32,743 bases of DNA from JAFANK01 sp036741695 (GCA_036741695.1 DAINRU010000026.1:1-32743); one strand, 5' to 3'. Shown: positions 1-9,335, numbered from the stretch's first letter. The notes: a model not told the origin generated them from the letters alone. Translations and numbers: made by a program.

Positions 1-828
1 ATGAAGACCGTGACCTTCGCCGGAGGCCTGGACCAGCATGCGATCACGCCCGATCATGTCGTGCGCCTCATCATCGATCCGTCGCAACCAGTCGACATCG
101 CCATCGGAGCGATCGAAGGCTCGCCCAACTCGCTCGGCATCGATATCCATGCGAGCCCGCCGCCGCCCGACGCACCAGCGAGCGGCGTCGGCATGATGCA
201 GGCAGTGCAGCAATCGCCGCAGCCGGTGGCGCAGGTCACGCCGGGACCGGCGCATCCGAACCTCATCGTCATCGATCCAGGCCATGGCGGCAACGATCCC
301 GGCGCGATGAACCAGCAATACGGACTGGTCGAAAGCCATCTCACGCTCACCATCGCGCAGAAACTCAAGGCGGACCTCGAGCGGGCCGGATGGCGCGTGG
401 TCCTCACCCGCGATGGCGACTACGAGGTCGGTGACCCCAATGGCGACGACCACCAGGAACTGCAGGCGCGCTGCGACGTTGCCAACGCCGCCGGCGCACG
501 GCTGTTCATCAGCGTGCACATCAACTCATCGGTATCGAGCGAGCCGAGCGGCCTGACCACCTATTTCTGGCGCGCAGCGGACCGCTCGTTGGCTCAAGCG
601 ATCCAGAGCGCGACGGTGCACGACACCGGCGCTGGTGATGACGGCGTCAAGCGCGAGGAGTTCTACGTCATCCGCCACACCGATATGAACGCCGTGCTGG
701 TGGAGAACACGTATCTGAGCAATGCACACGACGCGTCGTTGCTGCAGCAGACCTGGTTTTTGGACCGCATCGCTGCCGGCATCGCGCACGGCGTTCAAGA
801 CTACACGGGCGGGCCACCGCGACCGTGA
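1..828 (+). CDS. N-acetylmuramoyl-L-alanine amidase (Amidase_3), 5' end probably outside window
   Basis: Zinc amidase that cleaves the amide bond between N-acetylmuramic acid and L-alanine in peptidoglycan. The catalytic domain begins near residue 87 with the zinc motif DPGHGGNDPGA. The downstream Glu (LVESH), the second His in SVHIN, and the catalytic Glu in VENTYLSN are all present. Residues 1-50 (VTFAGGL..., VVRLIIDPSQPVDIAIG) look like the tail of an AMIN domain, which targets such enzymes to septal peptidoglycan. The reading frame starts with ATG at base 1, but an AMIN domain would be cut in half there, so the true start and any signal peptide likely lie upstream. A Pro/Ala/Gln-rich linker (about 52-85) separates the two parts. 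The stop overlaps the GTG of murI by 4 bases (GTGA), implying translational coupling of two peptidoglycan genes. Confidence 0.9.
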   Translation: MKTVTFAGGLDQHAITPDHVVRLIIDPSQPVDIAIGAIEGSPNSLGIDIHASPPPPDAPASGVGMMQAVQQSPQPVAQVTPGPAHPNLIVIDPGHGGNDPGAMNQQYGLVESHLTLTIAQKLKADLERAGWRVVLTRDGDYEVGDPNGDDHQELQARCDVANAAGARLFISVHINSSVSSEPSGLTTYFWRAADRSLAQAIQSATVHDTGAGDDGVKREEFYVIRHTDMNAVLVENTYLSNAHDASLLQQTWFLDRIAAGIAHGVQDYTGGPPRP

Positions 829-1628
829 CGCATGGCGCTGCCCGCATCGCCATGTTCGACTCGGGACTCGGCGGGCTCTCGGTCTACACCGAGCTGCGCA
901 GTGCCCTTCCGTCAGCGGAGGTGGTCTACGCCGCCGACACGGCGCGCATGCCGTATGGCGACCGGCCGCTCGGCGAGGTCGAGCACTTCGCCCGGCAGAT
1001 GATCGCCCGGCTTCGCCCGGTCGAACCATCGCTGCTCGTCATCGCGTGCGGTACGACCTGCTCCGCCTTCGATGCATCGGGGTACGTGCCGCCGAACCTC
1101 CCGACACTGGCCATCGTGGACTGCGGCATCGCCGCCGCGCTGTCGCGCAGCGCGAGCAAGCGCATCGGGGTCATCGCGACGGCTGCGACGATCGCAAGCG
1201 GCATCTTCGAACGCAAGCTCGCGGGGGCGTGCACCGGCGTGCAGGTGACGTCGGTCGCCGCGCCTGCACTCGTGCCGCTCGTCGAAGCAGGCGTGTGGGC
1301 CAGCCACGAGGCGGAGGCGGCGGTCGACCGATACTGCGAACCGTTTCGCGCCGCTGCCTGCGACGTCGTCATCTTGGGCTGCACGCACTATCCGCATCTG
1401 CGGACGTGGTTCGAACGCAGCCTGGCTAGCGGCGTTGCCTTAGTCGATCCGGCACAGGCGTGTGCCGAAACCGCCGCGCGCATGCTCGCCGGCTACGCCC
1501 CGGGGAACGGTTCGCTGACGGTTGAGGTCTCCGGAGATCCAGAGATGTTTGCCCGTCGCGCATTCGAGCTCGCCGGGGTGCGCGCCGCCGTGACGCGTCA
1601 GATCGACTTCTCAGCCCAAGTGGAATAG
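825..1628 (+). CDS. murI: Glutamate racemase
   Basis: Converts L-glutamate to D-glutamate for peptidoglycan stem peptides, in the cytoplasm. The N-terminal FDSGLGG motif (residues 11-17) carries the catalytic-site Asp and Ser. The two catalytic cysteines are visible: Cys75 in IACGTT and Cys186 in GCTHYP. The usual CNT motif around the first Cys reads CGT here, with Gly in place of Asn; I recall this variant from other racemases. Length (267 aa) is normal. GTG was chosen as start because it overlaps the amidase stop (GTGA). The 3' end overlaps the convergent PAP2-like gene by 18 bases. Confidence 0.93.
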   Translation: MTHGAARIAMFDSGLGGLSVYTELRSALPSAEVVYAADTARMPYGDRPLGEVEHFARQMIARLRPVEPSLLVIACGTTCSAFDASGYVPPNLPTLAIVDCGIAAALSRSASKRIGVIATAATIASGIFERKLAGACTGVQVTSVAAPALVPLVEAGVWASHEAEAAVDRYCEPFRAAACDVVILGCTHYPHLRTWFERSLASGVALVDPAQACAETAARMLAGYAPGNGSLTVEVSGDPEMFARRAFELAGVRAAVTRQIDFSAQVE

Positions 1629-2282
1629 GCGGAACACGTAGACGGTCGAGACCACCGCGAGCGCGGCGCCGGCGAGCACCTGCGCGAGCGTGTGTGCCCG
1701 CAGATAGACGCGCGCCCACCAGACGAGCGGCACGACGAGGACGTACGGCAAGGGCGTTGGGCCGAAGAGCAGGTACATCGCCGCGAATGGCCCGGTGATG
1801 CCAAAGGCGTGCGTGCTGATCTTCCACCACCTGGTGATGATCATGATGGCGACGGTGGCGCCGAAGTAGCCCCACGCGATGGCGACGAGCTGAACAGGTG
1901 CGTGCGCGAGGGTGAGCGTGATCGCGGCGGCCAGATCGATGACGACGAAGGTCAAAAAGCCGCGGCTGCGCTCGATCCGATCGGACATGTCGAAATCGGA
2001 GATGCGGCCCGACAGATACAAGTAGAAGATGCCGATGACGGGTGCGAGCGCATAGAAGAAGACGCCGGCGAACGACAGCTCCCAGTAATGCAGGGTGGAT
2101 GTGGAGTAGGCGTGCGAGACGATCAAGAAGAGTGCGGTCGCGCACACAAACGGATTGAAGATGGTGGAGAGGGTGCGCGCGAACTCGACGACGGCGCGAT
2201 GCTCGCGGATGACGACGACGTCGCTGCGGTTCTCGAGCGCAGAAGGGCCGCTCGGAACCTCAGACCGCGACGTTTCACGCAT
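1611..2282 (-). CDS. PAP2-like multi-pass membrane protein
   Basis: About 223 aa with five or six hydrophobic segments: FNPFVCATALFLIV, FAGVFFYALAPVIGIFYLYL, FLTFVVIDLAAAITLTL, VAIAWGYFGATVAIMII, AMYLLFGPTPLPYVLVVPLVWW and a C-terminal helix. The segment WWARVYLRAHTLAQVLAGAALA resembles the last motif of PAP2/PgpB-type lipid phosphatases (SRxxxxxHxxxDVxxG), with His conserved and the acidic residue changed to Gln. The earlier KxxxxxxRP and PSGH motifs are weak: KISTHAFGITGPFAAM is the nearest match. Catalytic activity is therefore uncertain. The ATG at 2282 is preferred because a near-consensus promoter (TTTACA, 17 bp, TATAAT) ends at 2290 and covers the other possible ATG at 2291. The transcript would start at or next to the 2282 ATG, making it leaderless. 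Confidence 0.7.
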   Translation of the reverse strand: MRETSRSEVPSGPSALENRSDVVVIREHRAVVEFARTLSTIFNPFVCATALFLIVSHAYSTSTLHYWELSFAGVFFYALAPVIGIFYLYLSGRISDFDMSDRIERSRGFLTFVVIDLAAAITLTLAHAPVQLVAIAWGYFGATVAIMIITRWWKISTHAFGITGPFAAMYLLFGPTPLPYVLVVPLVWWARVYLRAHTLAQVLAGAALAVVSTVYVFRLFHLG

Positions 2283-2289
2283 AGGTCCC

Positions 2290-2318
2290 ATTATAGCGGC
2301 CGGACGCAGAGGTGTAAA
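2290..2318 (-). promoter_or_regulatory. Sigma70-type promoter for the PAP2-like gene
   Basis: Reading the minus strand: TTTACA (2318-2313), a 17-base spacer, then a perfect TATAAT (2295-2290). The expected transcription start is near 2283, so mRNA would begin at the ATG at 2282. On the opposite strand CATAAA (2333-2338) sits 7 bases before the esterase ATG, a plausible -10 for a second leaderless transcript. That second site lacks a convincing -35. Confidence 0.65.
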
Positions 2319-2345
2319 GGCACGCCGGCGCACATAAAACAGGAT

Positions 2346-3134
2346 ATGAGCGAAGGCTTCATGCCGGGTGCCGAACCGTTCGAGCTTGCCGGCGCCGATG
2401 CGGGCGTGTTGCTGCTGCACGGCTTCTCCGGCAGTTGCTCCGAGATCCGCGGATTGGGCCGCGCGCTGGGCGACGCCGGCTATGGGGTCGTTGCGCCCGT
2501 TCTCGCCGGGCACGGCACGTCGCCCGCCGATCTCGAGCGCGTCACGGCGGCTGATTTCTTCGCTAGCGCCGACGCCGCATATCGCGAGGTGCGCAAGCGC
2601 TATGCCCGCGTCTACGTCGTGGGCTTGTCGATGGGTGGTGCGCTCGCGCTCCATCTCGCTGCGCGCAACCCGCTCGAGGGTCTCGTGACGATCTCGACGC
2701 CCGTCTTCATGTCGCCGATGGTCGCGCTGTCCGTGCCGTTTGCGATGCGCTTCATGCCGCAGCGCAGCGTCATCAGCAATTACGCCGCCTGGCGTGGCGA
2801 GGTGGTCGGCTATCGCACGACGCCGATCTCAGCGCTCAGCGTTTTCTTGGACGTGATCGGCGCCGTCAAAGAGGATTTGCCGCGCGTTCGTGCACCGCTG
2901 CTCGTGCTCCACAGCACGGGCGACAAGACGGTTCCCGTCGCCAATGCCGCCTACATCGCCTCGCGCGTGGGCAGCGAGCATACGGCGAAGCGCGTCTACC
3001 GGGGAGGTCGGCATTTGCTCACCCTTCCCCCGCATCTCGACACCGTCCAAATGGACGTCGTCCGCTTCCTGCACTCGCGGGAAGCGCCGTACGTCACAGG
3101 GCCGACCGCTCGCAGCAGAGGGGGGGCTGCGTAA
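2346..3134 (+). CDS. Alpha/beta hydrolase, carboxylesterase/monoacylglycerol-lipase type
   Basis: 262 aa serine hydrolase, cytoplasmic (no signal peptide). It shows the oxyanion-hole motif LLLHGFSGS (about residues 22-30), the nucleophile elbow GLSMGG (Ser near residue 97), the acid in STGDKTVP, and the catalytic His in GGRHLLTLP. The overall layout matches Est30-like thermophilic carboxylesterases, including the AGHG and TP/ISTP segments. The substrate is unknown; short- to medium-chain acyl esters are typical of the family. The ATG at 2346 has AGGA only one base upstream, which is too close to act as a Shine-Dalgarno, so it may be leaderless. ATG 2361 is an alternative. It is transcribed divergently from the PAP2-like gene and is followed after 19 bases by secG. 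Confidence 0.85.
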   Translation: MSEGFMPGAEPFELAGADAGVLLLHGFSGSCSEIRGLGRALGDAGYGVVAPVLAGHGTSPADLERVTAADFFASADAAYREVRKRYARVYVVGLSMGGALALHLAARNPLEGLVTISTPVFMSPMVALSVPFAMRFMPQRSVISNYAAWRGEVVGYRTTPISALSVFLDVIGAVKEDLPRVRAPLLVLHSTGDKTVPVANAAYIASRVGSEHTAKRVYRGGRHLLTLPPHLDTVQMDVVRFLHSREAPYVTGPTARSRGGAA

Positions 3135-3153
3135 GCGAACGAAATCGCTCTGT

Positions 3154-3504
3154 ATGCTTTCTTTTGTCGTCGCATTGCTCGGCGCCGCGGCAGGCGTTCC
3201 CACCCCCAAGCCGCTGCCCTCGCTCCCGGCCAACTTCCAGTTCCAGCAGGAGACCTTCGGGTCGACGCACCCTGCGCTGCTCGCCATCGTGCAGTGGCTC
3301 TTCATCGTCTCGGCCATCATGCTCGTCGGCCTCATGGCGGTGCAGACCACGAAGAACGAGGGGCTCTCGGGCAGCATCGGCGGACGCGCCGAATCAGCCT
3401 ATCGCGGCCGGTTGGGTCTCGACCAGCAGCTGGGCAGGCTCACGAGCGGCATCGCCATCGCCTTCGTCTTTTTGGCCATCGCCTATTTCTTGGTCACGCG
3501 CTAG
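3154..3504 (+). CDS. secG: Preprotein translocase subunit SecG with N-terminal extension
   Basis: Small two-helix membrane subunit of the SecYEG channel. The typical core is present: first helix ALLAIVQWLFIVSAIMLVGLMAVQ, cytoplasmic loop with GLSGSIGG, second helix LTSGIAIAFVFLAIAYFL, and a short end. The usual SecG is about 70-110 aa and starts directly at helix 1. Here about 40 residues precede it, comprising a hydrophobic stretch (MLSFVVALLGAAAGV) and a Pro-rich linker, as if a cleavable signal or extra helix were added. An internal start nearer helix 1 cannot be excluded. The stop codon lies in a 12-base palindrome (CGCGCTAGCGCG, 3497-3508). Confidence 0.8.
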   Translation: MLSFVVALLGAAAGVPTPKPLPSLPANFQFQQETFGSTHPALLAIVQWLFIVSAIMLVGLMAVQTTKNEGLSGSIGGRAESAYRGRLGLDQQLGRLTSGIAIAFVFLAIAYFLVTR

Positions 3505-3515
3505 CGCGAGTATAG

Positions 3516-3534
3516 GAAAGAGCTGAGCTCTTTC
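3516..3534. promoter_or_regulatory. Perfect 19-base dyad between secG and the ABC ATPase gene
   Basis: GAAAGAGCT-G-AGCTCTTTC is a perfect inverted repeat. As RNA it forms an 8-bp stem with a 3-base loop. No U-tract follows, so it is a poor intrinsic terminator. It lies 47 bases before the oppD-like ATG and could be an operator or an mRNA-stabilising hairpin. Confidence 0.5.
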
Positions 3535-3580
3535 GAAATGACCGCTAGTCGCTCGAGCGGGGTGCCTTAGAAAGACGCTC

Positions 3581-4625
3581 ATGTCTTTACTCTCTGTCAA
3601 AGACCTCCAGGTGACGTTCAAGACGGACGATGGCATCGTCCGTGCCGTGAACGGTTTGTCGTTCTCGCTCGAAGCGGGCGAGACGCTCGGCATCGTCGGA
3701 GAGTCGGGCTCGGGCAAGAGCGTCACGGCGCTCTCCGTGATGCGGCTCATCGCCATGCCGCCGGGCCGCATCGAAGCGGGATCGATCGACTTCGGTGGGC
3801 AGGACCTGCTCAAGCTCGGCGAGGCCCAGATGCGTCAGATCCGCGGCAACAAGATCTCGATGATCTTCCAGGATCCCATGACGAGTCTTAACCCGGTGCT
3901 CACCGTCGGCGATCAGATCGCCGAAGCGATCACCCTCCATCAGCACAAAAACCAACGCGAGGCGATGCAGCGGGCGATCGAGATGCTCAAGATCGTACGC
4001 ATCCCGGAGGCCGAGCGGCGCATCAACAACTACCCGCATCAGTTCTCCGGCGGCATGCGCCAGCGGGTCATGATCGCCATGGCCTTGGCCTGCGATCCGC
4101 AGCTGCTCATCGCCGACGAGCCGACCACGGCGCTCGACGTCACGATCCAAGCGCAGATCCTCGACCTCATGCGCGACCTGCAACGGCGTCTCAACTCGGC
4201 GATCATCATGATCACGCACGATCTCGGCGTCGTGGCCGAGGTCTGCGAGCGCGTGCTCGTCATGTACGCGGGGAATCTGGTGGAGTACGGCACGGTTGAC
4301 CAGATCTTCCGCTCGCCGAAGCATCCCTACACCTGGGGACTCCTGCAGTCACTGCCGCGCCTGGACGAGACCGGGCGCAAGCGCCTCGTGCCCATCGAGG
4401 GTCAGCCGCCCAACCTGCTGCGCCTACCGAGCGGCTGTTCGTTCGCGGCGCGCTGCCGCTATGCGCTGCCCGACTGCGCGACCGTGCCGCCGCCGCTCAT
4501 CGATTTCGGCGACGGTCACATCGCGCGCTGCGTGCTATATAAGGAAGATAAACAGCTCGACGTGCGCACGCTCACGCCGCACGCGCCGCTGGGCGTGGCC
4601 CGAGTGGTCGGACAGCAGGTGGCCG

Positions 4626-4633
<8 letters not shown>
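3581..4633 (+). CDS. Dipeptide/oligopeptide ABC transporter ATP-binding protein (DppD/OppD type)
   Basis: 350 aa ATPase of the peptide/nickel importer family. It shows Walker A GESGSGKS, Q-loop FQDPMTSLNP, signature SGGMRQR, Walker B LLIADEPTTALDV and the switch His in THDLGV. The C-terminal oligo_HPY extension holds four cysteines (GCSFAARC, DC, ARC), the pattern that in related peptide importers binds an iron-sulfur cluster. It overlaps the next ATPase gene by 8 bases; together they would form the heterodimeric motor. No permease or substrate-binding gene is adjacent, so the membrane partner must lie elsewhere. The Shine-Dalgarno is weak. The substrate cannot be told from the ATPases. Confidence 0.9.
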
Positions 4634-5660
<1,027 letters not shown>

Positions 5661-5681
5661 CACTCGCGGCAGCGGACCTTT

Positions 5682-5705
5682 GAAGCAACGGGCTTTCAGG
5701 TCCGT
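5682..5705 (+). repeat. Copy 1 of a 24-nt dispersed repeat (GAAGCRACGG...AGGTCCGT)
   Basis: Matches the copies at 15451-15474 (minus) and 25393-25416 (plus). Consensus: GAAGC-R-ACGG-R-C-Y-TT-N-AGGTCCGT. This copy has an imperfect palindromic half (ACGGGCTTTCAGGTCCGT). Similarity to the third copy extends upstream through CGGA..C.TTGAAGC. Confidence 0.75.
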
Positions 5706-5712
5706 TTTCTTT
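5687..5712 (+). terminator. Intrinsic terminator built from the repeat, after the ABC ATPase pair
   Basis: A 7-bp stem (AACGGGC / GGTCCGTT, one G-U pair) with a 6-base loop is followed by TTTCTTT. It lies between two convergent genes, 26 bases after the stop of the second ATPase. Confidence 0.6.
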
Positions 5713-5724
5713 CCACGTGCGTCT

Positions 5725-6996
5725 TCACGCGAGGATCTCTTCCAAGGCGGAGATGGTCTGATCGACCTCGTCCGGCGTGTTGTAGTGCGCCATGCCAATT
5801 CGCACGACGCCATCTTCTTCGGACAGCCCGAGCTGACGGACGATCTCAAGCGCATAGTTATGGCCGGCCCAGACGAAGATGTTGCGAGCCGCCAGGGCGG
5901 CGGCGATCTCGTGTGAGCTACGCCGTGCGTGGGTGAACGAGACGGTCGGCACGCGCGAAGACAGATGCGCCGAGTCTGTGATGCCATGGACCGTCACGCC
6001 GGGAACCTCGCTCAGCCCGGCGATGAGCTGCGCGGCGAGCAATTGCTCCCAGCGCGTGGTCGCCTCAAAGGCAGCGCCGATGCGGGCGCGCCGGTCGCCC
6101 GCGCCTCCGACCTGGCTCCCCAGCCACTCGAAGTAGTCGATCGTCGCCGCGAGCCCTGCCTGCAACTCGATCTGCGGTGTGCCCGTCTCCCAGCGGTCGG
6201 GAAGGTCGTCACCCATCGGACGCACCTTATATGGCTCAAGCTTTTCCAAGAGCTCGCGGCGGCCCCACACAAGCCCGAGGTGCGGACCGAAGAACTTGTA
6301 CGACGAGCAAGCGAGGAAATCGCAACCCAACGCAGCGACGTCGGTCGCCACGTGCGGCGAGTACTGCACAGCGTCGAGGTAGACGAGCGCGCCAGTCTCA
6401 TGGATGCGAGCGACGAGTCGGGCGACGTCGTTGACCGACCCGGTGAGGTTGCTCGCCGCGTTGAGCGCGACAAGCCGCGTGCGCTTCGAGAGCACGCTGT
6501 CGAGCGCATCGGGCTGGATGACCCAGCTGTCGGCGTCGAACGGCAGCCAGCGCACGGTAGCGCTCCGCTCCTGCGCCATAGCAAGCCACGGTGCGATGTT
6601 GCCGTCGTGATCCATGCGCGTCACGACGATCTCGTCGCCAGCGTTGATCGTCTTGCCGATGCTGCGTGAAAGGTGAAAGGTCAAGCCGGTCATGCTCGGT
6701 CCGATGATGATCTCTTCGGCGCTTGGTGCCCCGACGAACACCGCACCCGCCGCATGGGCTTGCTCGACGATCGCTCCAGCCTCCAGGCTCGTGATAAACG
6801 CGCCGCCCAAGTTCGCATTGTGACGCATGAAACAATCCATCGTCGCTTCGGCGACGCGCAAGGGTACCTGGGTGCCGGCCGGATTGTCCAGATAGACGCG
6901 TGGGCGACCCGCATCGGTGACGGCGAGCGAGGGGAACTCACGCCGAATCGCGTCGATCGGAAAAGACCCGTTCATCCTGTCGCTTTTCGACCGCAC
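5725..6996 (-). CDS. Class V aminotransferase / cysteine desulfurase-like protein without catalytic Cys
   Basis: 423 aa fold-type I PLP enzyme of the VC1184-like branch of the class V family. The PLP Lys is in CSSYKFFGPHLG; the cofactor-binding Asp and His are in LVYLDAVQYSPH. The N-terminal substrate segment YLDNPAGTQVP and the tail NIFVWAGHNYALEIVRQLGL are characteristic of this branch. In true desulfurases the tail region carries a mobile-loop Cys (RxGxHC); here it reads WAGHNYAL with no Cys. Sulfur mobilisation by the usual mechanism is therefore unlikely, and another PLP reaction (epimerase or lyase type) is possible. GTG 6996 has GGAAG upstream; ATG 6975 is the alternative. It is divergent from topA. 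Confidence 0.8.
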   Translation of the reverse strand: MRSKSDRMNGSFPIDAIRREFPSLAVTDAGRPRVYLDNPAGTQVPLRVAEATMDCFMRHNANLGGAFITSLEAGAIVEQAHAAGAVFVGAPSAEEIIIGPSMTGLTFHLSRSIGKTINAGDEIVVTRMDHDGNIAPWLAMAQERSATVRWLPFDADSWVIQPDALDSVLSKRTRLVALNAASNLTGSVNDVARLVARIHETGALVYLDAVQYSPHVATDVAALGCDFLACSSYKFFGPHLGLVWGRRELLEKLEPYKVRPMGDDLPDRWETGTPQIELQAGLAATIDYFEWLGSQVGGAGDRRARIGAAFEATTRWEQLLAAQLIAGLSEVPGVTVHGITDSAHLSSRVPTVSFTHARRSSHEIAAALAARNIFVWAGHNYALEIVRQLGLSEEDGVVRIGMAHYNTPDEVDQTISALEEILA

Positions 6997-7031
6997 AAGG
7001 CTTCCAGGCCCCTATTTCACGCGTCCCGATT

Positions 7032-7061
7032 TTGACATACGTTGACAGCCTAGTGTATAGT
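7032..7061 (+). promoter_or_regulatory. Sigma70-type promoter for the topA operon
   Basis: Perfect -35 TTGACA (7032-7037), 18-base spacer, then TATAGT (7056-7061). A second TTGACA lies 10 bases after the first (7042-7047), giving a tandem TTGACA-N4-TTGACA. The start is predicted near 7068, leaving a leader of about 54 bases with an inverted repeat GACTGC/GCAGTC (7074-7079, 7097-7102). Confidence 0.7.
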
Positions 7062-7121
7062 AGGGGACGTTTGGACTGCAGGCTTGGTCCCGCACAGCAG
7101 TCTCAGACGGAAAGGCACTCA

Positions 7122-9335
7122 TTGTCGAAATCGCTCATCATCGTCGAGTCGCCGGCCAAGGCCCGCACTCTGAAGAAGTTTCTCGGCTCCCGCTACCAGG
7201 TTCTTGCCTCCGTCGGACACGTGCGCGACCTCCCCAAAAGCCGTCTCGGGGTCGATCCCGAGAACGGCTTCGCCCCATCCTACGTCACGATCAAGGGAAA
7301 GGGCGACGTCATCAAAGAGCTGCGCAGCGCAGCCAAAAAAGCCGACCATATCTACCTAGCGACCGACCCGGACCGCGAAGGCGAAGCCATCGCCTGGCAC
7401 CTGGCCGAGCTGCTCAAGCTCGCCGAACCCCAACGCATCGAGCTCCACGAGATCACAAAAAGCGCTGCCCAGCATGCGCTCAAGAATCCTAGCCCGATCA
7501 ATATCGACCGGGTGAACGCCCAACAGGCTCGTCGCATCCTCGACCGCCTCGTCGGCTACAAGATCTCGCCGCTGCTCTGGCGCAAGGTGCGCGGCGGGTT
7601 GTCGGCCGGGCGCGTGCAATCGGTTGCGGTCAAGCTCATCATCGACCGCGAGCGCGAGATCACCGCGTTCAAGCGGCACAAGTACTGGACCGTCTCGGCG
7701 ACGCTGTGGCCGCACGGCCATCACGACGCGCTGCACACGTTCCAGGCGGACGTCGTCTCGGTCGGAGGTCGCAAGCTCAACCTCGCGCCTGAGGTCGCAG
7801 CCGCGGTGGGCGCAAAAAGCGTGTATCTCACGACATCCGAAGATGCCCACGCTCTCGCCGAGCGCCTGAAGACGACACCGTTTTCGATCAGCGGTATCAA
7901 GCGCAGCGAACGGCGCGACAACCCGCGCAGCCCCTTCACCACGAGCACGCTGCAACAAGAGGCATCGCGACGCATGAAGATGCGGGTGCGCAAGACGATG
8001 CAGATCGCGCAGAGCCTGTATGAGGGCGTGGACACGGGCGAAGGCACCGTCGGCCTCATCACCTACATGCGGACCGACTCGACGCGCCTCTCCGAGGCGG
8101 CGCAGGTCATGGCGCGCGAGTACATCGTCGCGCGCTTCGGCGAAGAGTTCCATGGTGGACGCCAATACAAGGTGTCGGAGACCGCGCAAGACGCGCACGA
8201 GGCCATCCGGCCAACCGACGTCAATCGCACGCCGGAGAGCATGGCGCAATACCTCGACGCTCCGCAGCTCAAGGTCTACCGCCTCATCTGGGAGCGATTC
8301 GTCGCAAGCCAGATGTCGCCCGCGATCTGGGATCAGACCACGGTTGAGGTCGCTGCCGGCGATTGTGCATTGCGTGCGACCGGCAGCGTGCTCAAGTTCG
8401 CGGGCTACACCGCGATCTACGAAGAGACGCGCGACGAGGACGTCTCCGAAGAGGAAGAGCGGCGCAAGCAGCTGCCGCCGGTGGAAGAAGGCCAGGCGCT
8501 CGATCCGCGCAAGGTCGTACCCGAAGAGCACGAGACGCAGCCGCCGCCGCGTTTCACGGAAGCGAGCCTGGTGAAGACGCTCGAGGAAAAGGGCATCGGC
8601 CGGCCCAGCACCTACGCGACCATCGTGGAGACGATCCAGAGCCGCGGCTACGTGCGCATGATCGAGCGGCGTTTCGTGCCGCAAGAGATCGGCTTCGTCG
8701 TCACCGATCTCTTAGCCGAGCATTTTCCCGAGGTCGTCAACGAGAACTTCACCTCGGACATGGAGCAGCGCCTCGACCGGGTCGAAGAGGCGCATGACGA
8801 TTGGGTCTCGCTCCTGCGCGCGTTCTACGAGCCGTTCGCAGCGGATCTGGCACGCGCAGAGGAGCACTTCCCCAAGGTCGAGCTCGAAGAGGACGAGACG
8901 GACGAGATCTGTCCGGCCTGCGCGCGGCCGATGAAGATCAAAACCGGACGCTTCGGCAAATTCCTGGCCTGCTCGGGTTATCCCGAGTGCAAGACCACGA
9001 AGCCCATCGTCAAGGATTCGGGCGTCATCTGTCCGCGCGACGGCGGCCGCATCTTGGAACGACGCAGCAAGCGCGGGCGTACATTCTACGGTTGCGAGAA
9101 GTATCCGGCGTGCGACTTCGTGGCCTGGGATACGCCCATCGTCGGGTCGCATTGCGCGGTGTGCGGCGCGTTTTTGGTGCGCAAGCAAGGCCGCGCCGAA
9201 GGGCGCATCGTCTGTCCGGTCGACGGCAGCCACGAGCACCTGTACGTCGATGCCGCGCCCGCGAGTTCCGCGGACGCCACCCCGGGCTCGCCGCAGCAAG
9301 AAGAAGAAGAGCAAGCGCAAAAGCGTAGCGCCTGA
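7122..9335 (+). CDS. topA: DNA topoisomerase I (type IA)
   Basis: 737 aa enzyme that relaxes negative supercoils by transient single-strand cleavage. The Toprim domain starts at once (SLIIVESPAKARTLKKFLG, catalytic Glu9; DPDREGEAIAWH). The active-site Tyr is Tyr315 in GLITYMRTDSTRLS. The C-terminus (from about residue 597) has three four-Cys zinc ribbons: CPAC...C..YPEC, CPRD...C.KYPAC and CAVC...C. The TTG start at 7122 was chosen because GGAAAGG lies 6 bases upstream and the Toprim domain begins immediately after. The open frame further upstream covers the promoter. The stop overlaps trmFO (TGATG). First gene of topA-trmFO-hslV. Confidence 0.96.
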   Translation: MSKSLIIVESPAKARTLKKFLGSRYQVLASVGHVRDLPKSRLGVDPENGFAPSYVTIKGKGDVIKELRSAAKKADHIYLATDPDREGEAIAWHLAELLKLAEPQRIELHEITKSAAQHALKNPSPINIDRVNAQQARRILDRLVGYKISPLLWRKVRGGLSAGRVQSVAVKLIIDREREITAFKRHKYWTVSATLWPHGHHDALHTFQADVVSVGGRKLNLAPEVAAAVGAKSVYLTTSEDAHALAERLKTTPFSISGIKRSERRDNPRSPFTTSTLQQEASRRMKMRVRKTMQIAQSLYEGVDTGEGTVGLITYMRTDSTRLSEAAQVMAREYIVARFGEEFHGGRQYKVSETAQDAHEAIRPTDVNRTPESMAQYLDAPQLKVYRLIWERFVASQMSPAIWDQTTVEVAAGDCALRATGSVLKFAGYTAIYEETRDEDVSEEEERRKQLPPVEEGQALDPRKVVPEEHETQPPPRFTEASLVKTLEEKGIGRPSTYATIVETIQSRGYVRMIERRFVPQEIGFVVTDLLAEHFPEVVNENFTSDMEQRLDRVEEAHDDWVSLLRAFYEPFAADLARAEEHFPKVELEEDETDEICPACARPMKIKTGRFGKFLACSGYPECKTTKPIVKDSGVICPRDGGRILERRSKRGRTFYGCEKYPACDFVAWDTPIVGSHCAVCGAFLVRKQGRAEGRIVCPVDGSHEHLYVDAAPASSADATPGSPQQEEEEQAQKRSA

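Noticed and set aside
4296..4625. Long N-terminal extension of the second ABC ATPase
   Set aside because: This part is Arg/Ser-rich antisense-like shadow of the first ATPase; the family start follows GTG 4626.
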